A DNA stretch of 45,786 bases from an uncultured Rhodospirillales bacterium (GCA_903865895.1 CAIPLM010000277.1:1-45786); one strand, 5' to 3'; positions 15,536-25,091 are shown, numbered from the stretch's first letter. The notes: generated from the sequence alone by a model not told the origin. A program made the numbers and translations.

Positions 15536-16285
15536 TTATTTAGCGCCGCGCGGCACGCCATTGAGCACCGCATCGAAGCGTGCCCCGAGATCGGCCTCAT
15601 ACACCTGATAACGCGGGATCGCGAAGCGCGGCGCCCCGGCGAGCGCGGCCCGTCCGCCAAGCGCGAAGGCCGCCCGGTAGCCGGCCGCCGCCGCCGCCGC
15701 CTCCAGCTCCGGATCATGGATGCCATAGGGCCAGGCCAGCAGGTCCTGCGCCCCGCCGAGCCGCGCCGCCAGCACCGCGCGCGGCGCGGTCAATTCCCGG
15801 GCGACGAATTGCGCGTAATCCTCCCGGGTGCGCCGCGCCTGCTCCGTGGGGAAATGCGGGTGGCTCACCGTGTGCGGCTCACAATCCACCAGCCCCGAGG
15901 CGATCATCTCGGCGAGTTCCTCCCACCGCAAATAGCTGCCCTGGCCGAGTCCGGGCGGGTTGAGGAACAGCGTGGCGTGAAAGCCGTGCCGCTTCAGGAT
16001 GGGGAACATCTCGGTATAAACCGAGCGATGCCCGTCATCCGCCGTGATCGCAACCGCGCGCGCCGGCAGCCCTTCGCCCGCGACCACCGCGCGCAGTGCC
16101 ACCACGGGAATGCCCCGCTCGGCGATGCGGGCCATCTGGGCGGCGAACACCGGCGTGCTCACCGTCGTCGCCCCCGGCGAACCATGCGGGTTGAACCGGT
16201 GATAGGTGAGGATCGACACGCTGGCCGTCTCCGCCCAAGCGGGCGGAGCGAGCAGCAGTGCCAGCACGAAAATGACGAGGCGCAT
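15536..16285 (-). CDS. Exported polysaccharide deacetylase (NodB-type)
   Basis: A 249-residue carbohydrate esterase of the NodB fold, which removes acetyl groups from amino sugars in polysaccharides. A cleavable signal peptide is likely (hydrophobic core 4-14, cleavage after P-A-W-A at residue 18). Motif 1 is TADDG, placing the catalytic base and metal aspartate at D83/D84, and motif 2 is HTVSH, with metal histidines H138 and H142. It is one of the short forms that also contain ILTYHRF at the start of the mature domain. AAGGGA precedes the ATG. Divergent from the PLP-enzyme gene with 49 bases between starts. Role in exopolysaccharide modification is inferred. Confidence 0.9.
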   Translation of the reverse strand: MRLVIFVLALLLAPPAWAETASVSILTYHRFNPHGSPGATTVSTPVFAAQMARIAERGIPVVALRAVVAGEGLPARAVAITADDGHRSVYTEMFPILKRHGFHATLFLNPPGLGQGSYLRWEELAEMIASGLVDCEPHTVSHPHFPTEQARRTREDYAQFVARELTAPRAVLAARLGGAQDLLAWPYGIHDPELEAAAAAAGYRAAFALGGRAALAGAPRFAIPRYQVYEADLGARFDAVLNGVPRGAK

Positions 16286-16334
16286 TGCAGCTCCCTTGCT
16301 GGTCGCGACGAGGTGGGGCGGCTACACCTAGCGC

Positions 16335-17501
16335 ATGACATCGCACCCCGACACCTCCACCTGGTCCCCCCGCACCCTCGCCGCCCAGGCGCTTGGCGCC
16401 ATCGACGAGCCGAGCCGCGCCCTGGTGCCGCCCATCCATGTCGCGACCACCTTCATCCGTGACCCCGATAACGCCTATAGCTCCGGCAATATCTACGGCC
16501 GGCCAGACAACCTCACCGTGCGCGAGGCCGAGGCCATCATCGCCACCCTCGAAGGTGCCGCCGCCGCGATGGTGCTGGGCTCCGGCATGTCAGCCGCCAC
16601 CGCCGTATTCCTCTCCCTGAAGCCGGGCGACCACGTCATCGCGCCCCAGGTGATGTACTGGGGCCTGCGCCACTGGCTGCTCCATGAAGCAACCGATTGG
16701 GGCCTGCGCATCGAGCTGATCGACACCACTGATCTCGATGCCCTAAAGGCCGCCGTGCGCCCGGGCGAGACTAAGCTGATCTGGCTCGAAACGCCGTCCA
16801 ACCCGATGTGGACCATCACCGACATCGCCGCGGTCGCCGCCATCGCCCATGCAGCCGGCGCCCGCGTCGCGGTCGATTCCACCTGCGCCACTCCGCTGCT
16901 CACCCGCCCGCTCGAACTCGGCGCCGATATCGTGATGCATTCGGCCACCAAATACCTCAACGGCCATTCCGACGTCATCGCCGGCGCCCTCGCCACCCGC
17001 GTGCAGGACGAATTCTGGACCCGCATCCGCCGCACCCGCTCCATCCTCGGCCAGATCCTCGGCCCGTTCGAGGCCTATATGCTGATCCGCGGCATGCGCA
17101 CCCTCCCGCTGCGGGTGAAGGCGGCTTGCGACAACGCGATGGAGCTGGCGCTGCGCCTGTCCAACCACGCCGGCGTCGCCGAAGTGCTCTACCCCGGCCT
17201 CCCCGGCCATGCCGGCCATGACGTCGCGCGCCGGCAGATGACGGGCGGTTTCGGCGGCATGCTCTCCATCCGCGTGCGCGGCGGCGAGGCCAAAGCGATC
17301 GCCACCGCCGCCCGGGTGACGCTGTGGAAGCGCGCCACCTCGCTCGGGGGCGTCGAAAGCCTGATCGAGCATCGCGCTTCCATCGAAGGCGCCGGCTCCC
17401 CCTGCCCGCCCGACCTGCTGCGCCTCTCGGCGGGGATCGAGGACCCCGAAGACCTCTATCGCGACATCGCCCAGGCACTCACCGCGGCCCAAGCGGGCTA
17501 A
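16335..17501 (+). CDS. Cys/Met-metabolism PLP enzyme (cystathionine beta-lyase-like)
   Basis: A 388-residue pyridoxal-phosphate enzyme of the cystathionine lyase/synthase family. Key segments: PPIHVATTF near residue 32, the family Y-(S)-R region as YGRPDNLTVREAE, GSGMSAATAVFLSL around the cofactor phosphate, DSTCATPLLTRPLELGAD, and the Schiff-base lysine K206 in HSATKYLNGHSDV. The best guess is cystathionine beta-lyase or a close relative acting in methionine metabolism; gamma-lyase or desulfhydrase activity cannot be excluded. No clear ribosome-binding site precedes the ATG. Its stop codon touches the stop of the convergent binding-protein gene with no base between them. Confidence 0.9.
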   Translation: MTSHPDTSTWSPRTLAAQALGAIDEPSRALVPPIHVATTFIRDPDNAYSSGNIYGRPDNLTVREAEAIIATLEGAAAAMVLGSGMSAATAVFLSLKPGDHVIAPQVMYWGLRHWLLHEATDWGLRIELIDTTDLDALKAAVRPGETKLIWLETPSNPMWTITDIAAVAAIAHAAGARVAVDSTCATPLLTRPLELGADIVMHSATKYLNGHSDVIAGALATRVQDEFWTRIRRTRSILGQILGPFEAYMLIRGMRTLPLRVKAACDNAMELALRLSNHAGVAEVLYPGLPGHAGHDVARRQMTGGFGGMLSIRVRGGEAKAIATAARVTLWKRATSLGGVESLIEHRASIEGAGSPCPPDLLRLSAGIEDPEDLYRDIAQALTAAQAG

Positions 17502-19058
17502 TCAGCCCCGCCAGTTCCGCGGCGAGAAATCAAGGAAGAACGAGGGCGCTGCCCGCCAGGGCAGCTCCTTGCGCTTGGCCACGAAGGCCGCGTTCTGGTG
17601 CAGCACGACGTAAGCGGGGTCCTCCCGCTCGCAGATCTGCAGCATGCGCGCGAAGATCTGCCGCCGCTCCGCCATGTCGGTGCCCGCCTCCAGCGCGCCT
17701 GACAGCCGGTTCATCTCGTCGTTCGACCACTCGCCATTTGCCCGCTGCGCCCCGTTCGGCCCGTGCTGGTTGACGATGGAGGACACCGGATCATCGAAGG
17801 TCGGCGAGTTCGACCAGTCGCGCACCCCGCGCGGCCCGGCCTTGTCGAGCACTTGCGGCCAGTTCTCCTTCACCTCCAGCACCAGGTTCAGCCCAACCGC
17901 GCGGCACAATTCGACGATGATCTGCGCGGTGGCGATCTCGGCGGTGTAGTAGTCGTTCCGCGCGCGATAGGCGATCGCCTCGCCCTTGTAACCGGCCGCC
18001 TTCAGCAACTCGCGGGCACGCGCGGGATCATAGGCCGGCACCGACCATCCCGGCACGAACATCTCCCCGTAGAACTCCCATTGCAGCCCCGGCGGCACCC
18101 GGGCCCGCCCGGCCCACAACGCATCGACGATCGCCTGCCCGTCGATCGCATGCGCGATGGCAAGCCGCACCCGCGGGTCAACCAGCGCGGGGTGCTGCTT
18201 ATCGAAGGCGAGAATACGATGATTGGGCACCAGCCCGCCCTGCACCTCAAGCCCGCGGGATTTTTCAATGCCGGCGATCTGGTCCGGCGGGATATCGCAG
18301 GCGAACTGCACCTCGCCCGATTGCAGCGCGGCCACGCGGGCGGCGGTCTCGGGGATTTCGAGCAAACGCAGCGATTTCACCGGCGGCCGCCCGCCCCAGT
18401 ATTCGTCATGCGCGTCGAGGATGAGTGCCGCATCAGGCTTGAACTCGCGCAATTTATAGGGGCCGCTGCCCACCGGCGCATTGCGGTTCGCTTGCCAGGT
18501 CCCGCGCTCCCGCCAGGCCCGCGCCGCGACAATCTGGCTGCCCCCGGCCGAAAGCCGCCCCTCCAATGTGAGATCGACCGTGCGGTTGACGAAGCGCACG
18601 GTGAGCGGATCGACAATCTCCACCCGCTCCAGCGCCGGAAAATAGCGCCGCGCCACCGCCCGCACATCGGCCGGCAGTGCCTCGTCGCGCGTCCGCTCGG
18701 CGCCAAAGGAAAAGGCGACGTCCTCGGCGCTCAGCGTATCGCCGTTATGCAGCTTCACCCCCGCCCGCAGCGTGAGCTCCACCGTCCGCCCATCGGTCCG
18801 CCGCCACGCGGTGGCCAGCCCCGGCACGCGCTCGAGCCCCGCCTGCTGGTTGCGCCCGATCAGCGTCTCCAGGATCGAACCCGTCCAGCGCTCCGAGGCG
18901 TTGGAGGATTGCTCGCGAAACACGTCGAGCACCCCGGAATTGGCGATCTTCGCCACCGCGACCGATATCGCCGGGCGGGTATCAGCCTGGGCGATGGCAA
19001 ATCGCGGCAACATCGCCGCCGAGGCGGTCAGCGCGGCGCGGCGGGGGAGGGCGGGCAT
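17502..19058 (-). CDS. Oligopeptide-type (family 5) periplasmic binding protein
   Basis: A 518-residue extracellular solute-binding protein of the DppA/OppA family, which captures peptides, nickel or related ligands. The N terminus MPALPRRAALTASAAMLPRF with IAQA is a signal peptide, possibly Tat-dependent. Family segments include WTGSILETLIGR, LRAGVKLHNGDTLSAEDVAFSF and NAPVGSGPYKLREF. It starts four bases after the aapM-like permease, so it is the last gene of an amino-acid permease operon, exactly where the ATPase gene aapP would be expected. Family-5 proteins normally work with Dpp/Opp permeases, none of which are in the window. The pairing is therefore unusual. Confidence 0.9.
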   Translation of the reverse strand: MPALPRRAALTASAAMLPRFAIAQADTRPAISVAVAKIANSGVLDVFREQSSNASERWTGSILETLIGRNQQAGLERVPGLATAWRRTDGRTVELTLRAGVKLHNGDTLSAEDVAFSFGAERTRDEALPADVRAVARRYFPALERVEIVDPLTVRFVNRTVDLTLEGRLSAGGSQIVAARAWRERGTWQANRNAPVGSGPYKLREFKPDAALILDAHDEYWGGRPPVKSLRLLEIPETAARVAALQSGEVQFACDIPPDQIAGIEKSRGLEVQGGLVPNHRILAFDKQHPALVDPRVRLAIAHAIDGQAIVDALWAGRARVPPGLQWEFYGEMFVPGWSVPAYDPARARELLKAAGYKGEAIAYRARNDYYTAEIATAQIIVELCRAVGLNLVLEVKENWPQVLDKAGPRGVRDWSNSPTFDDPVSSIVNQHGPNGAQRANGEWSNDEMNRLSGALEAGTDMAERRQIFARMLQICEREDPAYVVLHQNAAFVAKRKELPWRAAPSFFLDFSPRNWRG

Positions 19059-19062
19059 GGGC

Positions 19063-20112
19063 TCAGCGCTTCGCCGCGCCGGGCGCGGTGGAGAAGTGCT
19101 TCTCCAGCACCGATCCCCCAAGCGAAATCACCAGGCAGGAGAAAAAGAACACGAAGGCCGCGAACACGTAGCCCTCGGCGGCCAGCCCGGTCCAGGCGGT
19201 GTCCTTGAGCGATTGGCTGACCACGCCCATCAGGTCGAACAACCCGACGATGGAGACCAGCGTGGTGTCCTTGAACAGGTCCACCGCGATGTTGATGATC
19301 CCGGGGATCGAGAGCCGCAGCGCCTGCGGCAGCACGATCAGCAGGTTCACCTGCCCCTCATGCATGCCAAGCGCCCGCGCCGCCTCGGATTGCCCGGACT
19401 CCACTCCCTGCAACCCGCCACGGATGGTCTCGGCCATATAGGCGCCGGTGAAGATCGTCATCACGATCAGCGCGCGCACGAGGTTGTCGACGTTCACCCC
19501 ATTGGGCAGGAACAACGGCAGTAGCACCAGCCCCATGAACAGCACCGCCAGCAACGGCACCCCGCGCCAGAATTCGATCAGCACGGTCGAGAGGGTGCGG
19601 ATCACCGGCCATTGCGAACGCCGCCCGAAGGCCAGCGCGATGCCAATGGGGATGGAGCCACCGAGCGCGACGAAGGAGATCACCACGTTCAGCATCAGCC
19701 CACCCCAATCATTGGTGGGCACGGCGCGCAGGCCGAAAATACCGCCGATCAGCAGGATGGCGTCGGCGATCGGCACCAGCACCATCAGCCCGAGCAACCA
19801 CCAGCCGCGCCGCCGCTGCGAGAACAGCGCACCGACGCCGAACACAACCAGCAGAGCGAGGCCGAGATGCACGCGCCAGCGCTCGCCTTCGGGGTAGACG
19901 CCGTAGAAGAACAGCGCGAAGCGCGCCTTGATGAAGGCCCAGCAGGCGCCGGTATCGGCCGCACTACACGCGGCACGGTTCACCGCGTCCCACACCGCGT
20001 GGGTGAAGGCCCAGGAGAGGAAGGGCGGCACCACCCAGGCGAACAGCCCGATCATCAGCAGCGAGATGATCGCGTTGCCGCGGGAGCCGAACAGGGCGCG
20101 CAGGATTTTCAT
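19063..20112 (-). CDS. aapM: Amino-acid ABC transporter permease (AapM/BztC-like)
   Basis: A 349-residue permease of the general L-amino-acid (Aap/Bzt) type. It has the long N-terminal region of AapM proteins, with a periplasmic Cys-containing loop (NRAACSAADTGACWAFI), then the histidine/glutamate-permease core. The EAA loop is ARALGMHEGQVNLLIVLPQA. The start is the ATG at 20112, which overlaps the stop of aapQ as ATGA. It should pair with the preceding aapQ product and receive amino acids from the aapJ product. No ATPase gene follows; instead comes a family-5 binding protein. Confidence 0.92.
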   Translation of the reverse strand: MKILRALFGSRGNAIISLLMIGLFAWVVPPFLSWAFTHAVWDAVNRAACSAADTGACWAFIKARFALFFYGVYPEGERWRVHLGLALLVVFGVGALFSQRRRGWWLLGLMVLVPIADAILLIGGIFGLRAVPTNDWGGLMLNVVISFVALGGSIPIGIALAFGRRSQWPVIRTLSTVLIEFWRGVPLLAVLFMGLVLLPLFLPNGVNVDNLVRALIVMTIFTGAYMAETIRGGLQGVESGQSEAARALGMHEGQVNLLIVLPQALRLSIPGIINIAVDLFKDTTLVSIVGLFDLMGVVSQSLKDTAWTGLAAEGYVFAAFVFFFSCLVISLGGSVLEKHFSTAPGAAKR

Positions 20113-21212
20113 CGGCCTTGCAGCGCCATTTTGCGGTTCCAATGGTTCATCGCCAGCGAGGTGATGAGGTTCACCGCGAGGAATACCCCGAGCACGATGG
20201 TCATCACCTCGATGGCCCGGCCGGACTGGTTCAGCACGGTGCGCGCCATGATCTGCAAAATCTCGGGGTAGGCGATCGCGGCGCCCAGCGTGGTGGATTT
20301 GATGATGTTGAGATACTGGCTGGTCAGCGGCGGGATCAGGATACGCAGCGCCTGCGGCAGGATCACCAGCGCCATCGTCCGTCCGGCCGAGAGCCCAAGC
20401 GAGCGCGCCGCCTCGGTCTGCCCCTTATGGATGCCGAGAATGGCGGCGCGCACGTTCTCGGCGATGAAGGCGCTGGTGTAGATCGACACACCCAGCACGA
20501 TCGCCAGCACCTCCGGCGGGATGCGCACGCCGCCGGCGAAATTGAAGCCCTTCAGCGCCGGCGGGTCCCATGTCGCGGTGAAACCGGCGATGACCAGGCC
20601 GATGATCAGGATCGGCGGCAGCACCAGCAGCCGCGGCAACAGCACCCCAACCCGCCGCCACAGCACGGCGGCGAGGGCAACGCCAATAAGCGTGAGCCCG
20701 GTGATCCAATCCCACGCCGTGCCAGAGGCAGCGGGCACGTAGAGGCCGCGCACGTTGAGGAACAGCCCGGCGCCGAGATTATAGCTCTGCCGCAGCTGCG
20801 GCAGAGCCTGCAGCACGGCGAAATAGATGAACACGATTTGCAGCAGCTGCGGCGTGTTGCGGATGATCTCCACCAGCGTGCGCGCGGTGCCGGCGGCCAG
20901 CAAATTGCCGGAGAGCCGCATCAACGCCAGCGTTAGCCCCAGCGCCGAGGACACCACGATGGAAATCGCCGCCGCGAACAGCGTGTTGACGCCGGAGACC
21001 CACAGCGCACGGCCATAGGGGAAGTTCACGTCCCATTCGACGAGATGGAACGGGATATCGAAGCCGGCTTTGCGCCAGAGGAAATCGAACCCGAAGGACA
21101 GCCCGCGGATTGCGAGGTTGTCCGACACATTGCGGGCGAAGAAGAGCAGGATGGCGGCGGTGGCCACCGCCACCACCGCCTGCCAGGTCAGCGCCTTCTG
21201 TCGTGTCGTCAA
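20109..21212 (-). CDS. aapQ: Amino-acid ABC transporter permease (AapQ/BztB-like)
   Basis: A 367-residue permease of the Aap/Bzt type. The first ~70 residues contain NLAIRGLSFGFDFLWRKAGFD, the segment typical of AapQ, and the core follows with RNTPQLLQIVFIYFAVLQ and the EAA loop ARSLGLSAGRTMALVILPQA. It appears to use TTG as start: in this frame no ATG or GTG occurs between the upstream aapJ stop and this codon, and AGGGG lies about nine bases before it. The gene begins 30 bases after aapJ and overlaps aapM by four bases. It forms the membrane channel with AapM. Confidence 0.92.
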   Translation of the reverse strand: MTTRQKALTWQAVVAVATAAILLFFARNVSDNLAIRGLSFGFDFLWRKAGFDIPFHLVEWDVNFPYGRALWVSGVNTLFAAAISIVVSSALGLTLALMRLSGNLLAAGTARTLVEIIRNTPQLLQIVFIYFAVLQALPQLRQSYNLGAGLFLNVRGLYVPAASGTAWDWITGLTLIGVALAAVLWRRVGVLLPRLLVLPPILIIGLVIAGFTATWDPPALKGFNFAGGVRIPPEVLAIVLGVSIYTSAFIAENVRAAILGIHKGQTEAARSLGLSAGRTMALVILPQALRILIPPLTSQYLNIIKSTTLGAAIAYPEILQIMARTVLNQSGRAIEVMTIVLGVFLAVNLITSLAMNHWNRKMALQGR

Positions 21213-21242
21213 GGCGCTGACCCCTGTGTCATCAACAGCCGA

Positions 21243-22301
21243 TCAGCGGATCGGCAGCGGGTAGTGCAGGCCACCCTTGGTGTAGAGGTTGTTCTGGCCA
21301 CGCGGCAGGTTGAGCGCCTTGGGGCCGAAGTGACGCTCGTACATCTCGCCGTAGTTGCCCACGGTCTTGATGGCGCGGAACGCCCAGGCTTCCTCGAGGC
21401 CGAGGGCCTTGCCGGTCTCACCCTCGACGCCGAGCAGGCGCAGGATGAACGGGTCCTTGGAGGCCTTCATCTGGTCGGCATTGGCCTGCGTCACGCCGAA
21501 TTCCTCGGCGGACTTGAGCGCGTTGTCGAGCCAGAACAGGATCTTCTGCCAGCGCGGATCGCCCGAGCGGGTGTGGATGCCGAGCGGCTCCTTGGAGATC
21601 AGCTCGGGCATGACGAACCAGTCATCCGGCTTCTTCAGGGTCGAACGCATGCCGGCCAGCGAGCCGGTATCGTCGGTGTAGCCGTCGCAGCGGCCGGCTT
21701 CCATGGCGGCGATCGCCTCTTCCGGCTTCTCGAACAGCAGCGAGCCGATCTTGGCGCCGGTCGAGCGGGCGAAGTCGGCGATGTTGAGTTCGAGCGTCGC
21801 GCCGGTCACCATGCAGATGGTGGCGCCCTGGAGTTCGGCGGCCTTGGTGACGCCGATCGACTTGCGGACCAGGAAGCCCTGCCCGGCGTAGAAGTTCACC
21901 GCAACCTCTTCGAGGCCGAGCACGGTGGAGCGCGTGAAGGTCAGCGTCGAATCGCGGACCAGCATGTCGATCTCGCCGGACTGCAGCACGGTGAAGCGTG
22001 CGGCGGCGGTGGTGCCGGTGTACTTCACCTTGTCGGGGTCACCGAGCACGGCGGCGGCCACGGCGCGGCAGTAATCAATGTCGATGCCGTGCCAAACGCC
22101 CTTGTTGTCCTGGAAGGCGAAGCCGGGAACCCCGGTGTCGATGCCGCAATTCAGCATCCCGCGCTTCTTGATGGCGTCAACGGTCGGCCCCGGCGGGGGA
22201 GCCACCTGCGCCTGCGCGACAACGCTCGTGAAGAGCATCGCGGCGCCCGCGGCCAATGCGTAACGGCCGGCACGCATGATGCGCGCTGGAAGTGAGGTCA
22301 T
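21243..22301 (-). CDS. aapJ: Amino-acid periplasmic binding protein (AapJ/BztA-like)
   Basis: A 352-residue family-3 solute-binding protein of the general L-amino-acid transporter. A signal peptide covers about residues 1-31 (basic start, hydrophobic AAGAAMLFTSVVA, then Q-A-Q). The mature part has the AapJ-type strand LNCGIDTGVPGFAFQDNKG, the ligand-binding GIDIDYCRAVAAAVLGD, and VRDSTLTFTRST. It lies first in an operon with aapQ and aapM. AGGGAGA precedes the ATG. It is divergent from the aldehyde dehydrogenase gene. It is the only AapJ-type protein in the window and might also serve the second Aap locus at 43076-45786. Confidence 0.93.
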   Translation of the reverse strand: MTSLPARIMRAGRYALAAGAAMLFTSVVAQAQVAPPPGPTVDAIKKRGMLNCGIDTGVPGFAFQDNKGVWHGIDIDYCRAVAAAVLGDPDKVKYTGTTAAARFTVLQSGEIDMLVRDSTLTFTRSTVLGLEEVAVNFYAGQGFLVRKSIGVTKAAELQGATICMVTGATLELNIADFARSTGAKIGSLLFEKPEEAIAAMEAGRCDGYTDDTGSLAGMRSTLKKPDDWFVMPELISKEPLGIHTRSGDPRWQKILFWLDNALKSAEEFGVTQANADQMKASKDPFILRLLGVEGETGKALGLEEAWAFRAIKTVGNYGEMYERHFGPKALNLPRGQNNLYTKGGLHYPLPIR

Positions 22302-22385
22302 GCCAGTCTCCCTGTTCTTTGGTTTTACCCGCGGTCACGCTGACTCAATACCGGGCGCGATGCAACCATGCGTAACCGGCAATGC

Positions 22386-22400
22386 TGCAAAGTTTTTGCA
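22386..22400. promoter_or_regulatory. Candidate operator: TGCAAA-N3-TTTGCA
   Basis: A perfect inverted repeat with three-base spacer lies in the 219-base divergent region between aapJ (minus) and the aldehyde dehydrogenase (plus). It is 85 bases from aapJ and 121 bases from the dehydrogenase start, so one regulator could act on both. The rest of the gap shows no gene. Confidence 0.4.
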
Positions 22401-22520
22401 CTGCACCACGCAGATGTCCCGGGCACGCACCGGCCTCGACCCGGCGGCGGCAAAAGTCTATGGTGCGCCGTGTTGAATTGGCTATAGCGCCTACTCGCCC
22501 GACCAGTTGAGGATTCCCCG

Positions 22521-23954
22521 ATGTATCAAAATGTCTCCCTCCATATCGATGGTGCCTGGGCCCCGGCCGCCGCCGGCCGCACGCTCACCGTGCTCAACCC
22601 CGCGACCTCCGAGCCGCTCGGCACCGTCGCCCACGCCGAACGCGCCGACCTCGACCGTGCGCTGGAAGCCGCCGAGCGCGGTTTCGCGGTGTGGAAGAAG
22701 GTCTCGGCCTATGAGCGCAGCAAGGTGATGCGCAAGGCCGCCGGCCTTATCCGTGAACGCACGGAGGCGATCGCCCGGCTGATGACGATGGAGCAGGGTA
22801 AGCCGGTCGCCGAGGCCAAGGGCGAGCTTGGCGTCGCCGCCGATGTGATCGAGTGGTTCGCCGAGGAGGGCCGCCGCGCCTATGGCCGCGTCATCCCCGC
22901 CCGCGCCGAGGGCGTCTATCAGCTCGTCATCAAGGAGCCGGTCGGCGTGGTCGCCGCCTTCACGCCGTGGAACTTCCCGATCAACCAGGCCGTGCGCAAG
23001 ATTTCCGCGGCACTCGCCGCCGGCTGCGCGGTGATCCTCAAAGGCCCGGAGGAAACCCCGGCCTCCTGCGCCGAATTGGTGCGCGCCTATGTCGATGCCG
23101 GGCTGCCGGCCGGCGTGGTGCAGCTGGTCTACGGCATTCCCGCGGAAATCAGCGAGTATCTGATCCCGCACCCCACCATCAAGAAGATCAGCTTCACCGG
23201 CTCCACCGCCGTCGGCAAGCAGCTCTCGGCGCTTGCCGGGCTGCACATGAAGCGGGTGACGATGGAGCTCGGCGGGCATGCCCCGGCGATCGTGTTCGAT
23301 GACGCCGATGTCGATACCGCCTCGAAAATCCTCGCCGCCAACAAGTTCCGCAATGCCGGCCAGGTCTGCGTCTCGCCGACGCGCTTCCTGGTACAGGAGA
23401 AGGTCTACGAGGAATTCGTCGCCAAGTTCACCGCCATCGCCGCAGCGCTGAAGGTGGGCGACGGGCTTGACCCGACCTCCACCATGGGCCCGCTCGCCAA
23501 CCCCCGCCGCGTCTCCGCCATGGAAGGCTTCGTGGCCGATGCGGTGCAGAAAGGCGCCACGGTGAAGACCGGCGGCAAGCGTATCGGCAACAAGGGCAAT
23601 TTCTTCGAACCGACCGTGCTGACCGAGCTCAACCTCTCCATGCGCGTCATGAACGAGGAGCCCTTCGGCCCGCTGGCGCTGATGGTGCCGTTCAAGGGCT
23701 TCGAGGACGTGGTGGCGGAAGCCAACCGCCTGCCTTACGGCCTCGCCTCCTACGCCTACACCCGCTCGGCCAAGACGGCGAATGCCATCGCGGCGCAGGT
23801 GGAAGCCGGCATGATGTCGATCAACCACCACGGGCTCGCGTTGCCGGAAGTGCCGTTCGGCGGCATCAAGGACAGCGGCTACGGCTCCGAGGGCGGGCTT
23901 GAGGCGATGGAAGCCTACCTCAACACCAAGTTCGTCACCCAGGCCGGTCTGTAA
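22521..23954 (+). CDS. gabD: NAD(P)-dependent succinate-semialdehyde dehydrogenase-like
   Basis: A 477-residue aldehyde dehydrogenase, closest in pattern to GabD-type succinate-semialdehyde dehydrogenases, which finish GABA breakdown. Visible motifs: [14 protein letters not shown] (cofactor pocket), [13 protein letters not shown] (glycine motif), the general-base glutamate E249 in TMELGGHAP, the nucleophile C283 in [12 protein letters not shown], and [14 protein letters not shown] lies before the ATG. It is divergent from the aapJ-Q-M genes, which fits a joint role in taking up and degrading amino acids, though the exact aldehyde is not provable here. It converges with nagA. Confidence 0.9.
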   Translation: MYQNVSLHIDGAWAPAAAGRTLTVLNPATSEPLGTVAHAERADLDRALEAAERGFAVWKKVSAYERSKVMRKAAGLIRERTEAIARLMTMEQGKPVAEAKGELGVAADVIEWFAEEGRRAYGRVIPARAEGVYQLVIKEPVGVVAAFTPWNFPINQAVRKISAALAAGCAVILKGPEETPASCAELVRAYVDAGLPAGVVQLVYGIPAEISEYLIPHPTIKKISFTGSTAVGKQLSALAGLHMKRVTMELGGHAPAIVFDDADVDTASKILAANKFRNAGQVCVSPTRFLVQEKVYEEFVAKFTAIAAALKVGDGLDPTSTMGPLANPRRVSAMEGFVADAVQKGATVKTGGKRIGNKGNFFEPTVLTELNLSMRVMNEEPFGPLALMVPFKGFEDVVAEANRLPYGLASYAYTRSAKTANAIAAQVEAGMMSINHHGLALPEVPFGGIKDSGYGSEGGLEAMEAYLNTKFVTQAGL

Positions 23955-23969
23955 TCCAGCGGCGGCCGG

Positions 23970-25091
23970 TCAGCGGATCCGCTGGCCGGCCTGCCACACC
24001 CCAATCACCGACAAATCCCGATCGAGCGCCACGAAATCGGCTGCCGCCCCGCGGGCGATGCGGCCGAGATCGCTGCGCCCCAGCACGTCCGCCGGCGTGC
24101 GCGTCGCCATGGTCAGCGCGTCGGCCAGTGAAATGCCGATATCGCGCACTGCGATCTGCACGGCTTCCGCCATGGTGAGATGCGCCCCCGCCAGCGTGCC
24201 CCCCTCATTGGTCAGCCGCCCGTCGGTCAGGGTGATTTTCTGCCCGTAGAGCTCGAATGCGGTGACGTCGGAGGCCGCGGTCGCCATCGCGTCCGACACC
24301 AGGAACAACCGCTCTGGCCCCATGCAGCGCAGCGCGACGCGGATGGCGGCGGGATGGACGTGCAGCCGATCGGCGATGATACCGGCGCGCGCAGTCGGGT
24401 GGTCGAGCGCCGCGCCCACCGCACCGGGCTCCCGCACCGTGAAGGGGGACATCGCATTATATAAGTGCGTGAAACCGCTGATCCCCGCGGCCAGCCCGGC
24501 CTCGATCTGCGCGAAGCTGCCATCGGTATGCCCAGCGAAGACGATCACGCCGGCCGCCACCAGGCGCGCCACCACCGCCGGCGGCACCATGTCGGGCGCC
24601 AGGGTCACGAGCAGCCGGCCGGGGAAGGGGGCGCAGAGGGCGGCGATGTCCTCCTCGGTCGGCAGGGTCATCGCCTCGGCCGGGTGCACGCCACGCCGGG
24701 TGGGTGCCAGGAAGGGGCCTTCGAGATGAATGCCTGCCACCCCCGCCGCACCTTCGCCGATCGCTTCCCGCCCCGCCGCCAGCGTGGCAGCCAGCAAAGG
24801 CCGCGTGCCACTGATCAGCGTCGGCAGAATGGTCGTGCTGCCGGCCTTGGCGTGGGCGCGGGCGATCCGCCGGAGGCGGCCGGGCGCGGGATTGTCATTC
24901 AGCATCACCCCATCGCCGCCATTGACCTGGAGATCGATGAAGCCAGGCATCAGCATGGCGCCATCGGGCAACTCCGTTGCTTCAGCGCTGCCGGCCGGGC
25001 GAAGCGCGGTGACGCGGCCTGCCTCAATCACCACGTCCCGCGCATCATCAAAGCGAATGCCGTCGAACAGCCGGGGCGCGCGGATGATCAT
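23970..25091 (-). CDS. nagA: N-acetylglucosamine-6-phosphate deacetylase
   Basis: A 373-residue amidohydrolase that converts GlcNAc-6-phosphate to glucosamine-6-phosphate and acetate. Motifs: MPGFIDLQVNGGDGV, the metal-binding E124 in HLEGPFLAPTRRGVH, H188 in FAGHTDGSF, H209 in THLYNAMSPF, and the catalytic D267 in VSDAMATA. The length is normal. Its ATG overlaps the murQ stop as ATGA, so MurQ product flows straight to NagA: the pair turns MurNAc-6-phosphate into GlcN-6-phosphate. No kinase or glucosaminidase of the recycling pathway is in the window. Confidence 0.96.
   Translation of the reverse strand: MIIRAPRLFDGIRFDDARDVVIEAGRVTALRPAGSAEATELPDGAMLMPGFIDLQVNGGDGVMLNDNPAPGRLRRIARAHAKAGSTTILPTLISGTRPLLAATLAAGREAIGEGAAGVAGIHLEGPFLAPTRRGVHPAEAMTLPTEEDIAALCAPFPGRLLVTLAPDMVPPAVVARLVAAGVIVFAGHTDGSFAQIEAGLAAGISGFTHLYNAMSPFTVREPGAVGAALDHPTARAGIIADRLHVHPAAIRVALRCMGPERLFLVSDAMATAASDVTAFELYGQKITLTDGRLTNEGGTLAGAHLTMAEAVQIAVRDIGISLADALTMATRTPADVLGRSDLGRIARGAAADFVALDRDLSVIGVWQAGQRIR

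Noticed and set aside
19059-19062. Remnant of an aapP ATPase in the first Aap operon
   Set aside because: Only four bases lie between aapM and the family-5 binding protein, and no Walker or signature motif is visible on either strand there.
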